This document shows, piece by piece, positions 13,161 to 27,400 of a stretch of 64,000 nucleotides of DNA. Under the pieces are notes generated by a model. It saw only the letters and a program-made list of their open reading frames with translations, was not told where the DNA came from and did no database searches. The translations under genes were made by a program, and so were the position numbers. Origin of the DNA: Himantopus leucocephalus (taxonomy: Eukaryota > Chordata > Aves > Charadriiformes > Recurvirostridae); the NCBI GenBank assembly GCA_003993805.1, contig RSEF01000014.1:3163941-3227940 (forward strand), given 5' to 3'. Each line of letters starts with the position of its first letter. Within the stretch, counting starts at the first letter, position 1.

Positions 13161-15351
13161 TCTACTGACTTACCTTCAGGTGTTGTAGGATGTCCTACAT
13201 GTATTTCTTGAAACTAATAGCACTTAGGAGTCATTCAGAACTTGATGCATTGCCTATTTTCATGCAGAGAGAATATTCTTACAATTTAGTTAGGGGAATA
13301 GTTTTTAGCGATTGTTTATTTTTCTGATAAACACAGGAAAATAACTATTTATAATAAAGACTCCCTTGCAAAGGGAATAAGAGGTGTGCTGACAGGAAAG
13401 AAGTTATAATGTTTTGGAAGTTTGCATATAGAATAGTAAATTGGATTCCTACTGCAATACATTTATATTTTTTTTAACTTTAGTCATAGGTTGCATAATC
13501 TATAGTAGTTGTCATATAGTTGTCATTTGTGGTAATAGCCTGCATGTCTTAGGCATTAGTGTGTCTTTCATTTAGAGACAGATAATTTCTAAAATAATTT
13601 GAACACTTTTGTGTTTAAGTGGGAATAAGTGCTGACATTTTAAAAACCCGTTTTAGCACAGATCATATGCACACAAGGTAAAGGTCATACTGGTCAACAT
13701 AGACAACTTTTGATTCATTAAAAACTTGAAGGTGCAATAACAGCCGGTAGTATTTGTCAAGTGATCGATTAGTTTCTCAGTGATAAACATGAAAGGAAAT
13801 CCTTATGCCACAAGCAGTTTTGTCAAGTAGCTTAGAGAGGCTCCGTTTGATAGATAGAGCCTTCAGGGAAGAACCTAAAAGGAATCAATTCTTGTCCTGA
13901 CTATAACTTAGCATGAGTTCATCATTAAGCAACTCTACTCATCATTAATTCTCAGCAGTCCGTCTGCCTTTGTTTTATGTTCATATACTACCTACTTTTC
14001 ACTCTAATCACTTACAAAAATTTGAACTGAGTATTGAGCTATTGGGACAAATATTTTGGATGTTAATAGCTTCAGGTTTTTGTTCCAGAAGCATACAAGG
14101 ACTTGTATTTGTCAGCTAGAAGCAAACAGATTTTAGACTGGGAAGGAAAAAGAGTTGTTTACAATCAGACAGACTTCTCTTGTGTCACTAGCAAGTCACC
14201 ATTCGCGCCTTCTGTCATACCTGCTCTCAGGTTAATACCAAGTCTTTCACAGCTGATTGAAGTGGGGCAAGGCTGTGTTTTCTCTGGTCAAACCCATAAG
14301 AAGGACAGCAACACTTGCACCATTTTCCTGCGGTCCATGTTTTTGTAAACAACCTTAGAAATTACTTTTCTGACCCTTTGGGTTCAGGTTATTGTCCAGA
14401 AACACTTTGGGATTTAGCATAAGGGACAATACCTGGTCATCGAGACTGGCAAAATCAAAGGCAAATAAAGAACAAAACCAGGTTGCTGTTAAAGATTATG
14501 CAAATGTCTAATTGTCTTAATTATGTACAATATAAGGTCCATAAATATCCGTCTCTTCCGGGAACTTAAGTGGCTTGTGATTTGGGCATTTTTATTTTTT
14601 TGAGAGACATAGACTGAATTGTACAACAGTACTTCAGTTTTTCTTTTCCAGTTCTTTTGGCTTAGGACTCTCGGCTGCCTTGGCCTTTCTGGTTTGCCAA
14701 ACAGATACTGAGGAAAATTTTGCACTTGCCAATAATAACTATGAGATCAGGGTCCCCAGGTAATATAAATCCCCTCTTTATTTTGAGCTTAGCTTTGAAA
14801 CTTTACCTAATCTTCGCATTTCACATTATCATCTATGTATTAGCAACCATTGATCTTTTTAAAAATAAAATCTTCCTATTCATAACATGCCAAACTTCTC
14901 TGGAAAACTTTAAATACTTTTTTTATATTCATCAGTGACTCTAATGCAGCTATCATGCATGATGAATTTGATTTACTTGAAATTGCTGACAGGAACAGGG
15001 GGGAGGGGGAAGAAAAGAGAAAAATGTTTTTCAGTTTTCATACGGAATGTTCTATGTCAATTCAGAAAGTGAGGGGACAAATGTGAGCCACATCTTACAG
15101 CAGTGGCAGAACACGTGCCTCTGCAGCATGCCTTCGCTGTGGGAGGTGGGCGCTCGCTCTGGAGTCCCAGACCTTGTGAATGTAGCGTGACTGCTCAGAG
15201 TTCCCTCCATAGTAACAAATCAAGGCCGACCGTGCACAGCACAGTTCCTTAGGAAGAGAAGTGTAATACCCACAGTATGAGCTGATGCCAGACTTAGCTG
15301 GTGCAGGTAACATAGGATCTTTTAATAAATTTTTTTGTATCTTCTTTGTGT
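13161..15351. other. Unique noncoding DNA with one imperfect inverted repeat
   Basis: No gene identified. At 14385-14435 CAGGTTATTGTCC faces GGGACAATACCTG across a loop of about 25 nt, giving an imperfect hairpin of about 12 pairs with one bulge. All open frames are 81 codons or shorter and unrecognised. Confidence 0.5.
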
Positions 15352-15441
15352 CTTCTTGTCAGTTGGGAGGGAGAGCTCTGAATAAATTTGTGATAGCTTC
15401 TTGTCAGTTTGAGAAGTAGAACTCTGAAAACTTTGTGTGAC
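15352..15441. repeat. Two-copy imperfect tandem duplication, 45-bp period
   Basis: Unit 1 spans 15352-15396 and unit 2 spans 15397-15441. Both begin CTTCTTGTCAGTT, share an internal ACTCTGAA or GCTCTGAA block, and end in a TTTGTG element before TGATAG or TGTGAC. The copies differ at scattered sites, so the duplication is not recent. No coding frame runs through it. Confidence 0.75.
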
Positions 15442-18400
15442 AGGTGAACTTTTGCAAACTTGTTTAAATGGCCACAGCTATAGAAGTTTTTATAGAGAAC
15501 ATTTGTCTTGTGCTTCATTCTTTGTACATAATGCTAGAAACGCCTGGAGAGTCAGAGGTTGGAGGGGATGTATCTGAGGAGGGGAATATGGAAAGAAAAC
15601 TTGCAAGCTGCTGTTTCATGGTAAGCCATTTGACTGAGGTCTGTGAGAGATGATCAATATTTACCCACTGTTAGCAATAAGCAGCATATACAGTAGAACA
15701 TCAGTTAAGATCACCAGATGCTCCTGTTACGCTTCGGTGTAAATCAAAAGTAGCTCAGCTGAAGACAGTTTCAGTCGTACAATGTAAAGGAGATATTATC
15801 TTACCTTGAACACATTAAGTCTGTGAAGTCTATAAAACATCCGTTCCATACTGACAGTTCACCAGAAAAGCTACTCTTGTCCCTTTTATTTGCCAACGAT
15901 TCTTCTTTCACTCCCTGAATTTGTATGGATTATCAATGTACTCACACACAGAGTTCATCAGTCTCCTCTTCCATTCATTTGTATTAAATGAAGAAGGAGA
16001 TCTACGGCAATTAGCTCCTTCTTTCTAGCCTCTGTGTTGTGATTTTGACAGGAATGGAAAGAATCAATGGGGGTTGGGTTTTTTTTGTTGTGGTTTTTTT
16101 TTTTTTTTTCTTGGAAAAAACCCCAAAATCTCCTACTGATTTTTTTAATGAGGAATCCACTTAAGAGGAGTTCATTGTAAGTTGTGTATCTTGGTGTGCA
16201 TTTTCTGTATTGATAATAAAAAGACACCATATATGGAAGTTTTAAATTTATGTTCAGAAATTATTTCAGGAAGCAGTTAAACAGGAGTTAACGGGGGAGA
16301 AAAGTGGCGATGTGTCACCTTGTTATTACCTGGCCTCTTGAGTCTGAATGTAATGGGGACTAATTTTGTTTCTGGCTATAACCTCACTGGCAATCTCCAG
16401 AAACCTGATATGATGTTCTTAGACTTACAGGTGCAAAAGATGTCCATGGAAACTGAGTTAAATGCCAGCCCTGCTTCTGGATTCTTATGTTTTTCTAGGA
16501 GTTTCCTCTCTTTTGCTTTTTCTGGTTGTCACAGATTTCCGCAGCAGTGTTTGCAACTTGAGTGGTAGTTTTTGTGCTAACAGTCACCACCCCCAAGTAG
16601 AGTCTTTAGAAACATTTTCCCATCTGTGTGACAACACTGTTAAAATCACAGATCCTAAAACATACACTAGGGCCAAAAAGAGTCCGGTAAGCTTTCTGAG
16701 AGTAAAGATGATTTTTCAGTTACAATTACATGTTGTGTAAATTTAACACAAACTTTGGAGAGATTTTGATGCTTGTAGTCACGCAGTCCAGCACATTTGA
16801 GAAAAGTATATTGAAAGCAAGTCCACAGCTGGCCTTTGTAGATCTCACTTTTGTGGAAATAAAGAAAGGAAAACACCTTCTGGGCTCAACAGAGGAGTGA
16901 CCTACATTGCCACTATTAGCTAAGTGCTCACTGAAGAAAAATCTGTGGAAGATAAGATGGTTGCTCAGCACCTGAAAGACCTTAGCAAAGAATATAGACG
17001 TTTTACGAAGGCCCCAAATGCACAGAGGTGCTGATGAGACTACCAAGGCTCGTATTACACGCTAGAAATCCAGGCTGAGTTGAACAAAAATGTCCTGTGT
17101 TGGGAGCTGAAATAAAAAGAAAAACAAAACGGATGTAGGTTTGCTCACCTAGACTGGAAGCCATAATGCAGTCTTTGTAGATTAATACTTACCAAGAGCT
17201 TCCCAAATTCCCTGTACATTTATGGGAGTAATTTGTTGAGCATTGACAATGGGAATAGCAGCTTTAGAAGAGCCGTGGCAACTGCTGTTTCATGATTAAC
17301 ACTGCAGTGTTTACTAGTTCATCTGCTTTGTCTGTGTTAAAGTAGCATAAGGAAGCTGGCCTGGAGTCTAACCTGTGGGTTACTTGCACATTTTTATGTC
17401 AGAGATTCCATCACTGTAAAGGCCATGGACTTTTTTGCCTGCTTGTCATCCTATTTTTAACAGCTAAATAAGAGAGAAAACATGATGGAAGTGGGTTTTC
17501 TGTAGAGGGTAAGGATAGGGTCAGGGAGTGCTTGGTAGTGAGGGTGCTGAATCTGTTTATCCTTGCTGCCTCAAATACCCTCTAGTATTTTGCAGATGAT
17601 CTGCTCGTGTTCCCCTTACTGACTGCTTGGGAGTTCTCAGACCTTTCCAACCCATTCCTGAGCCTCAGGCACACCATCTTCAGTTCCCAAGAGCACATCC
17701 CAAACAGCAGAGTTAACCTGTTCAGTGCTCCCTACCAGATTCGCTTTTCCAGGACCCCAGATGCCATTCTCTTCTAGTTCCCCTCAGCACTGAAACTCCA
17801 GTGAAACCTTTAATTTATTGCCTCAAGTTCCTTAATTTCTTCCACCCCAGGACTTCCACTTCTACAAACTCACCCTTTGTATTTCCAGTCTTCAATCCTA
17901 ATTCACGTTTTTCAGTTCTGCATTTTGATTTTACATTCTTGCTGGTTACTGGCACCACTACCATCCTGCACTCTGTATTGTATGGTGTAAGCTTTGGGGC
18001 TCTTTGTTAGTAGTGGTTTTTTTTGGTTTTTTTTTTTTTTCTTTCCTTTGCTTGTTCAAAGAGCAAAATCTTTGATATTGGGAGTAGTTATTGGAAACCC
18101 ACCTGGACAGGATGCTGGGACCAGAAATGTAAGGTATGCATGAGAGGGAAAGTGAAGTGGAATAATGACATATACCTATATATCTTGGTGAAAGTTTCTC
18201 TTTAAATAAACAAGTGGAGAGAAGACATTTTAGGTGCTGTTTGTGCAGAAATTTCTGTTCACTCCTGGTCTATCCAGGGGAGCTGCAGGGGGAGTTGGTT
18301 ATATTGTCCGTCAAGTATTTCAGCATGTGCGAACAGCAGCAGCTTTCAGCACTTGCGTTTACTGCAGGGCTCGTGGCTTAGTGCATGTGGATGGGGAATT

Positions 18401-21362
18401 CAAAGTCTGTAATAAACTCATGAGTGGCAGTGATAGCTACCTACTTATTTCTTTCATCCCCTCTAATATATTTGAAGATAGAAGTTCTGCTTTTGTAATT
18501 TACTGTGCTCTGGGGCTGCACACTTACTTTTGTACTTTTAGCAACAAAGTCATGAAAATACTCTTTATAATGAAATAAAGTTATCCAAAAAAGCATAGAA
18601 AATGCAACAAACATGCTTTAGCACAAAAAAAAAAAAAGTACAAAACCAACTATGTTACAGTGTAAACAGAAGTGTAACTCTTAGTTTAGTGTGACACCAC
18701 AGTAGCTGCTGTGATCAAGATTTGGAAGTACATTTTGGAAGAAATGTTTTGTTTCTCAGCAGAAGCTGCAGAATCCAATACAGAAAGTTGTAATTGGTCT
18801 TCTAGCACAAAATGCCAATTTCCTTCACTCTCCCCTCAACATAATACAAGATGATGTGTTTTTCTAAGCCTGCCAAGCTGAAATCTCAAGGAATAGATTT
18901 ACATGGGGCATTAACTGCAATATGTAGCTAGGAAGCTGTGCAATAAAAAAAAGATATGTGGAAATTCCTGCAAATTACCGACCTAATCCACTTCCTGCGT
19001 GGCTCCAGGGAGCTCTGTTGTAAAGGATAGCCACATCTTAGCAAAGGATAGATGAGCCTGTATGTATCTCTTGTAATTAATGACGAGAAAAACCCTGAAG
19101 GTTCAACTGAAGGAAGGTAAAATTGCAGAGAACAGAGTGGGAAATGCAGGATTTTATATGTAGAATGGGAAGACTAATTAGCTTTTATTATCCATAGGAA
19201 ATAGGACTGTTTAATCTTGCAGGGAAGTCTTGAAGTGGTAGTTGGCCATTGATAGAGGAATTGGTTTGTTGCTACTGAGTCACAAAGGGTTTTTTTGCTG
19301 ATACTGAACTTTTTGTCATATTTGAGAGCTAAGCTTAAGGAATTAGCCGTGACGTGAAGTGAATCCAGGCTAGAGTGAGCGCCACCAGCTGCGGGGTACA
19401 AGGCAAACCACCTGAGCTGTGTGAATCTTGAAGATATCTTAATAAGTTTCCCACCTCTCCTTGAGTTGTTTCCAGTCCTTCAGAACAACTGGGTATTCCT
19501 TGCTAGCTCGGGATACTTCTTAATGGAAAAGCTCTGGTTTGTCTGTGCTGCCTGTTGGAAACAGCCACCAAGCTATATCAGACAAGAAAGGAGGCGTCCA
19601 ACCTTTTTTCGCATTGGTAGTTCCATCTGTAAAAGGATGGAAGCAATTATAAGCCGTGCATTAATGAATGTGCTGGAATAAGGCATTAATACTAGATTGT
19701 GTATGTGTATATTAAGATTAATGTAACTTTAATGTGTTAGCTTTTGTGACAGGATATTTGTGAACACATATGTACATTTAGGCACCATATTTTATTTAGT
19801 TTCAGTAATCGTTGTTGTAGTGATGCAGTGACTACTAGTCTTTCCTGTGAAGACATAGGTATGACAGGAAATAACAATGACTTCTTTCAGTAAACTTTGA
19901 CTATATCCTATGCAGGTGTTATTGGAAAGTCCGCTTGTATGGCTGTAAATATTTGCATCTTCAAGAAGAGCTTGTGTTTTTCTGACTTATACTGATGGAC
20001 AGACTGGCAGCTTTGTTCCATACTTTAAACTTATAATGAATTCTTCAGATTCTAGAACTAACAAGTGGTCAGTAGGTTATTTATCTATCTATCAATCTGC
20101 AAATAATATTTTCCCAGAATGGTGTGCCTCAATTGTATGTTATTAATGGCACACATTGAATATCGCCACGGCTGGACAGTTTGCATAAGCAGTTGCCAGA
20201 TAGACCAGTGATATTTTCTGCTTTGTTTTGAAGCAATGTCATTAGTCTTGGGGTGAGAGGCCATTCCACAGTGTATTTAGTTCGGCTGAGATCCTCAAAA
20301 ATAGATTTAAGTGTGGTTTTGTGTAGGCAATTTTCAAATTAAATTTTGGCTTGACACATTATTGTTTCTTTAAAGCTTTAAAACTTAAACTTATTCTTAT
20401 GTTAAAGAAAAATAAATTCAGGAAAATATGACTTAAACATGTGTGTGCTACATAAAGATGTCAAAAGTGCTATAATTATATTTCATCAAGTGTAACTTAA
20501 CATTTTAATAGGTAGTGTCTAGGGCTGATCTGACAAGGCATTTTTAAAGTTTTGAAATGAATGCTCAAAATAAGAAAACATGCCACTTAAATTAATGAAT
20601 CATTTCTATAAGGTAGGGGCTTGCTAGCAATGCTAGAGAAGTATTTCGCTTAGAAGGGGCTGTATTATATTCTGAAGTGCTCTGAAGTAGGTGGTGTTTG
20701 TTCTTTCACTTTTGATTTCAAAGAGTGGAAAAAACACCCATTCTTCCCTTTTGCCTACTGTTGGGGCAGAAAAAGGCCAACCCTTTGCTAAAAGTCTCTA
20801 GCATGACTTTAGGCTGAATCAGCGCAAACTCTTCAAAATATAGTTAATTGCATTACATTAAAATTATCCAACCAGTCCTTCAAGTGTATGATCAACAGCA
20901 GTAAGTTGACAAGTTTATCAATCACTATACAAGACAAATCCTGATTAAATAAGAAAGGGACTTAATCTTTATGTTACAACATAAATCATGCGTACTGCTC
21001 ACTAAGAGATGGGATCAATTTAATTTTCTACAGCTGTGCTACTGACAGCTATTGTTTATAAAGCAACACAGAATTACTTGCATTAAATCAAGAACTTGGC
21101 TGGAAGTATATGTTGCGTATCAGCTTGCCTAAGCCAGAAGACCAAGAAAAGACACTTGTATCTGACTTCATATGATGTAGCATCTCCTTTTGCTGGGCGC
21201 TGTGACTGGTGCGTCTACGTTTGAGGAGAGGCAGCGCAGCAGGGGTGATTGTTGAGGGGGAGCCCCGTCTGCTGGTGGAGCAGTGGAGTTAGGGAGATGT
21301 TCTGTCCTGCATGGGTAGGGTTTGTCCATTGACTATGAGTATTGTTAGAGAGTACCATAACT
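15442..21362. other. Unique noncoding DNA with T-rich tracts
   Basis: No gene identified. T-rich low-complexity tracts lie at 16079-16110 and 18016-18042, and TATC units at 20080-20097. A 114-codon + frame at 18234-18578 has no recognisable domain, and its stop overlaps an AATAAA. A C-rich stretch at 17.6-17.9 kb holds no recognised repeat. Confidence 0.5.
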
Positions 21363-21436
21363 TATACGATATGTATGGCATGTATGTATTTATATGGTTA
21401 TATGGTATACGATGCATCTATATACTATGTATGTAG
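21363..21436. repeat. Degenerate TATG/TATA microsatellite
   Basis: Repeated TATG, TATGTATG and TATATGG motifs over about 75 bp with many interruptions. It is an old, decayed simple repeat. Confidence 0.7.
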
Positions 21437-24400
21437 TTGATCTAAACTACGGCTTTATTAAATCCTAATACAAAAATTCAGTCTAGAGAGGCACCCGTAA
21501 TAACTAGAGCTTCTTACCTTTTGCTTCCTTCTCTCCCTCTTCCAGGCCCTCCTTTTTCTTAGTTCTGTTAATTGCCCCCTTTGTTTCTAATTTGGTTACT
21601 GAATTCTCATTGTGTATCTAATACTGGTGTCCAACATTGCAACTTAATGACTTCATTTGTATGAGATTAAACTTAAAGAAGCTTTGAAGTCCCTGAAATG
21701 CAAATGGTAAATCCTTGTGTTTTTAACAGCACGTTTGCAAAAGACATTCAGAAGATGCTTAGCATCTGACTGTATCTACAAAACCAGGATGAAAGCATAA
21801 AGTTGAGAGCGAAATTTTCTGCTCCTCTACATGCGTGATGCTTCCACCAAAAAATATAGTCTTCAAATGAAGAGAAGTTGCACGTGTTTAACAGAGGGAG
21901 GTATTCTCAGTGCTGGCATCTGGCTTGTTTCTAAAGAAGGGGAGGCCCAAACTAGTAAAATTTGTGCTGTACATCCTCAGCAGGGTGTGTGAGGCACATA
22001 AGTTTTTTAATGCAAAACCTCATTTTTTTTAAATATATTCCTCTTGGTTGTAGCTGTAATTTACTGAATATTTCTGAATACATTAATGTATTCTTTATTA
22101 AAGAATAGAAAAAACTTTTCTGCTGTTTGTGCATTACTTTGGGTGGTTTAATTGTCTAGACTAAAGGTATGATGTAGTTCTTAGTTCAGATGTCTACTGC
22201 AGCTAAAGGCATGCATTTCTTGAAGGGATTAAGTGGCTGTGAAGGCTAGGGAATGAATGGACTTTGGAAACCTCCCAAAAATTTCTTGTGTAATGATATT
22301 TGTCATGGTGAAAGCTACAGTGGCTGGGGTTCCAGGCAGAAAAATTAATCTCTCTTCCAACACAGCAAAACAATTCCTGAGTAGTTCTATTGATGTTCCT
22401 CTTTAAGAGCAAATTGCTTGTAAATATTTGTTTATCTTCCAATTCTAAAATATTTGACTGCAAATTCATCATCATCTTGCTGTCTTGGTGAAGACAGAAG
22501 GAAGTTCTTCCTGCAAGGAACGAGAGTGAAGTGTTCTGCACCAGTGAGTAGTAGTGAGCTGAAGAAATTCCTTTATTACCAGCATCTTTCAAGCACTGTT
22601 TTGCTGAGCAGAGAGCGCTGCCAGGCCCACGTGAAATCGTGAGACAGCCTCTTTAACGTGCTGCAGGCAACAGGCTTGGGTGCTGTTGGTTCAGAGCACC
22701 AGCACAGCAAGAGGGAAGCTGCTGCTGTTCTCACAGTTTGTCTTTCCTTTCTCTGTTTGGAATGTGTTCTAGTCTGAGCCATAGTCCCTCTGCCAAAAGC
22801 AGAGAACTTTCCTTTTTATGGTTTTGTCTGTGCAAAGATTTTGGTATAAGATCCAGAGCCACTGAGATTCCTGCTGTCTCTTGTGAAGGGAGTAGGAATC
22901 TGAAATGGTGAAATTGCTCAGAAGTTCAGAGTACTCATAAAGTATGGAGGCCTGGTACTGAATAATATTAATATTGGGGTGCTTGTCTCCCTGCTTTTTG
23001 GCTCTCATGAGGTGTCTGTCCAAACACTCAATAGGCTGGGAGGCAGCCCCTGGTAACTGGCACGTGCTGGTGAAGAGACTAACCGTGCTTCATGTCATGG
23101 TGGGGCAATATGACGTGGAGTGTACAGGGAATCAAATTCTTGACAAAACGTGCTTTGAAGTGAATTAAATTTGATGTAAGTAAGCTGATTTCAGTGATGA
23201 AAAAGAGAAAATTAAAAAGTATTCATGGATAAGTGAAAAATTGCAAGGAAGTGTCAATATCCTGGCAGTTGTTCGCTGATGCTGATCAAAAAAGTGAAGA
23301 TAAGCCGCTTCCTAAGGAATTTATACAGTAGCCAGCTCATCTTTTGGTCTGGATTTGTTCTCTTCGCAGTGCACTTGGGACGTTAAGGGGATTATTCTAC
23401 TGATCGTAAGAATTGCATGTGTTGCTGTATAAACACAGTCAGGGCTGGACCTTGCTACGAGATTTGGTATATATGTACAGTAGAAAGGTCCCTTTGCTGG
23501 CAAGCTTGTCATCAATTAAATGAGATTCAGCAATAAAAGAAACAGTGATAAAGTACCAAAATACTATTAATAACGTTCTATACTTGGAAGAAAGATATAC
23601 GGAAGTTAAAAGTATATTTGGGGTTTTCACCTGGGAGACTACCTACAGTTAAATGAATCATTTATTGTTGTGCTGTGCTGTTGCATGAAACAAGATGAGT
23701 TAAAAATGTGTTCCTCAGTATCAGTGAAAAGAAAAATGAGAGCCTGGGGGAGAGCCTTCATGACACTCTGAATTTTATTGTCCCCATGGAATGCTCTTTG
23801 ATTTCCTGGATCAGCTTTTGAACTTGATTGTTTTTGTGCTGTTATGACTCAGCAGCTAGGGCAGTGGGAGTGAGATCATTCTTCTGCTTTCCTGAATTTG
23901 GGTTAGAGACGGATACTGCAATGGAATGGGGCTCACTGGTAGGTGCTGGCTGAAGAGACCTTATAATCATCAGGGATGCACAGAAGTGCAACAGACAAAT
24001 GGCTAAGCTGCCCTGCCTGTCAGTGGTGACGGCTTCTGGCTTTCCTGGGCTTTATGGACAAAGCATAAACTTGAAGAGCTCTCCTCTATCCCCCTGCTCC
24101 TCCCATGCCATTTCAGGCAAGCAAGCAGATCAAATATTAAAGAACCAATCCTTTCGTATTCATTGAATATTTCCAGATGCATTTGGGCCATTTTGAGCTG
24201 TAAAGTCACGCTGAATTGTATTTACAGGTAGTGCTTATTCTATTCTATGCACAACTTGAGCAACATCCACACAAACACTTAAAAAACATTACTAATGATT
24301 CTAACTCTCTCTTGCCCTAGACTTAATAGAATTGAACACAGAAATTAATTCATTGAAATTCACCTTGGCTGCTTTTTCAAGATTTCCAGCAAGAATAGCA

Positions 24401-27400
24401 ATTGTTGTACAAGGGGTTGGGTTTTTTTGTTTAGGTTCCTTCATGATAGCTGTGGTCACTTCCTACATTGTCTTTGGAGCTTCGTGAGTACGTTGTCTTT
24501 ACCTGTCGTATCTGAGCCTTCTCCCATTGCAGGGATTCATTGGTCGGTCACATCGGGCTGCGGTCTACTCCAACTAATGTGAGTAGTGCGGGACAGGAGC
24601 ATAGCATATGCACTTTGTCTGTTCTTCAATTCCTGTGTGCCTTATAGTAGAGTGAGTTCATGGGTAGAACTTAGGAGACTATTTTCAAGAGACAGAGAAC
24701 TTAATCTGGGACCATAAATTGTTAATAATTTGCAGAAGACTTTCCTGGAACCCTTTCAATACAGTGTAAATTTTTTTTTTTAGAGGAAATCTTTTATGTT
24801 GACTTTGGAACTTCTTCCAAGGTGTGTATGTGTGCAAATCATTTCTGTAGACAGTTGCAATCTTAAAAAGCTACACTTGTGCTTCTCGTCTTGTTTTGAT
24901 GTTTTTCATTGCCGTTGACTGTTTGTATCTAAAACGTGAAGCCTTAGAATGAAAAGATGTCTTAAAAGAGCTGTCACTGTACTGAGAAATGCTACTGCTG
25001 AAGATAGTCTCAGGATTTTAAATGAATAATTCCATAGATTGTGATTTTTGTTTGAAGAAGGAATGTCATGAACAGTATCTTGGACAAAATGAGACAGACA
25101 TGAAAACCTAAGGACCAGTAGAACTTAATTTATACTTTTGCTTAGAAAGGATTATCAAAAGACATCATTGCACGTTGATTATGTAAGCTTACACGTTTTA
25201 TTCCTTTATATATTTGTCACTTCTAGATGTCACTATTCAGGAAAATACCCAATCTCAACCTTATGTTGAAAAAGAAAGGTATTAAAGCAGCCCGGCCGTG
25301 TTGTCTCTGATGTGGATCAAAGGCAGTTGTATCCATTTGGGGTAGATGCTAAAGTAAGGGAAAACTGGCACAATCTTCAGTCGGGTTCTTTACATACCTT
25401 AAGAAAGGAGACAAAGTAGCATGATTTTGGGAGTAACAGATAGCTCTGGGGCTGTCAGGAGGATGTCAGAATCTTCCTGATTTTGAAAAAGGCTTGATCT
25501 TTAAAAATAGACCCCTGTATCCACATTTAGATATCCCAAAAAAAAAATAAAAATCTGAGTGTAATTAAGTTTGTATGTCAAAACTAGTCAGATTTTTTTA
25601 GCACTTCTTTTTTAAGTCTCAACACAGCTATTTTTATTTCATCTGACGAATTAAATCTTTCATTGCTACTTCCTTTATATTACTGAATCTGTGCTAATCT
25701 CTGTTTGAAGTATATGCAAGAATATTTTATCTATTCATTGTATTTTCTTTTCCTGGCAACAAAAATTTGCCATTTCCACAGCTGAACATTAGAAACATCA
25801 CAAGTATCCATGAACTCTGCATTTATTATTTTTCTTTAGAGTTATTGTTTCAGAAAGTTAAAGAACTTGAAATGTATTATATTCTCAAATACAAATGAAG
25901 AATGTAGATGGTCCTTGAAATGGAAGTTATGAAGAATTCTGAAAAGGCAAAAGAAATTTTTGTCACCAAGTTTAAAAAGATATTCCAAAATGTCCTTTTC
26001 AATATAATTATTAAAATATTTTAAGTAATTATATTCATATTAATCAGACTAATATGTTCCATATAATAGGGTATCTGTTAAAAAGCTGAAGTAATAACCA
26101 TACTAAAACCTTAAAGTAATGACTGACAAAGCTGACATTTTTAATTTGCCTTTATTCAAATTGTGATGAATGTATATTTGATCAGAAATAATATTTTTGA
26201 TAATATGATAGTTATTACTATTTCATCAATCAGAAAATTGATATTTTTTTAATAGATTCCAGTGTTATTGCACTTACTGGAGTTAAAAACTTCTGCTGGA
26301 GATTGTGTGTAACAGGTGTACTTTCTCCTACTGTCCTTCCTTCTGTGCTGCTACTGTCAACGGACTCAAATTTTGCCCAGATGTACTTATCTAAGCCTAT
26401 GTTATATTTTTAATTTTAAAGCAAGCAGATAAATATACGTGTAATAAAACCATATTATGGAATATTTTCTCAGGTTCTATCAGCTAAAAGGCTTTTCCAG
26501 GATCAGTATCAAATCTTTTCCGAGTCAAAAAACAAGTTTCAGTTTCTTATCCATATGATTTTAGTTGATAGCTGAGAAAGATTTGAGGAGAAAAAGAAAA
26601 GACAATCTGCTTAAAAATACAGCATGAAGTGGCTTCATCAAGATCTTTTGAAACAGACTGAAGTCCAGAATTCACACTGGGACAATGAAGCATTTCAATT
26701 ATGGCAGAGGGAGGTTGTGACCACTCTTCTGGCTCCAAATTGATGCTTCTGCTCAGTTTGTTGTGGAAATGAAAAAGTATTTTCGTTTTTAGCAGAAAAT
26801 TGGGGAGAAAGAGAGTGAGAGACAGGCTGACTCTTAGACATTCGCTGCCAGAACTTGGCGAGATAGCTGGTGTGAGCTCCCTAATACCTTGTGCAGGAAG
26901 AATTACAAGTAATATTGTCAGAAACATTTTGGTAGGGCTTAACGTGCAGTTGAGTTAGCTTGCAATTGGAGTGGATAGGTGTTGTCTCTTAGTTCTTTTG
27001 GTTGGCTTAACTTGGTATATAGCTGAATTACATGTCTCTGCTTTTTGTCCTGAGATGCAGGGTGGCTTTCAAACATCACACTTGCACAGCACTGCACTTA
27101 CCAGGCATGTAACTAGTGTGATTTGCTTCCTCCTTCTCTGTTGTAGTATCTCCCAATTACCTGGCTCAAAACTCTGCAAAGTTCTTGACAGTATTGACAA
27201 AAAGTGCATCAGCCAGTCTTCAACTGTTACTGATAATTAATGTCATAATTTAAGGTGAACACAGGAGGCAATACTGTTTTTTTGTTAGTAACAGTATTGG
27301 GTCATCAGTAATGATGATGGTGAAACTTGAAATCCACGGCAGAATAAAAGCAAAGCATTTCAAAAGTCAGAGCCTTTGTAGTGTGCTGATACCAGCTTTC

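Noticed and set aside
18234..18578. 114-codon + frame ending at an AATAAA
   Set aside because: The translation has no recognisable domain, and AATAAA is expected often by chance in AT-rich DNA.
21518..21564. Minus-strand micro-exon with a GTAAGAAGC donor
   Set aside because: The same bases form a strong polypyrimidine tract and acceptor on the + strand, so the open minus block is only the purine complement and the strand cannot be decided.
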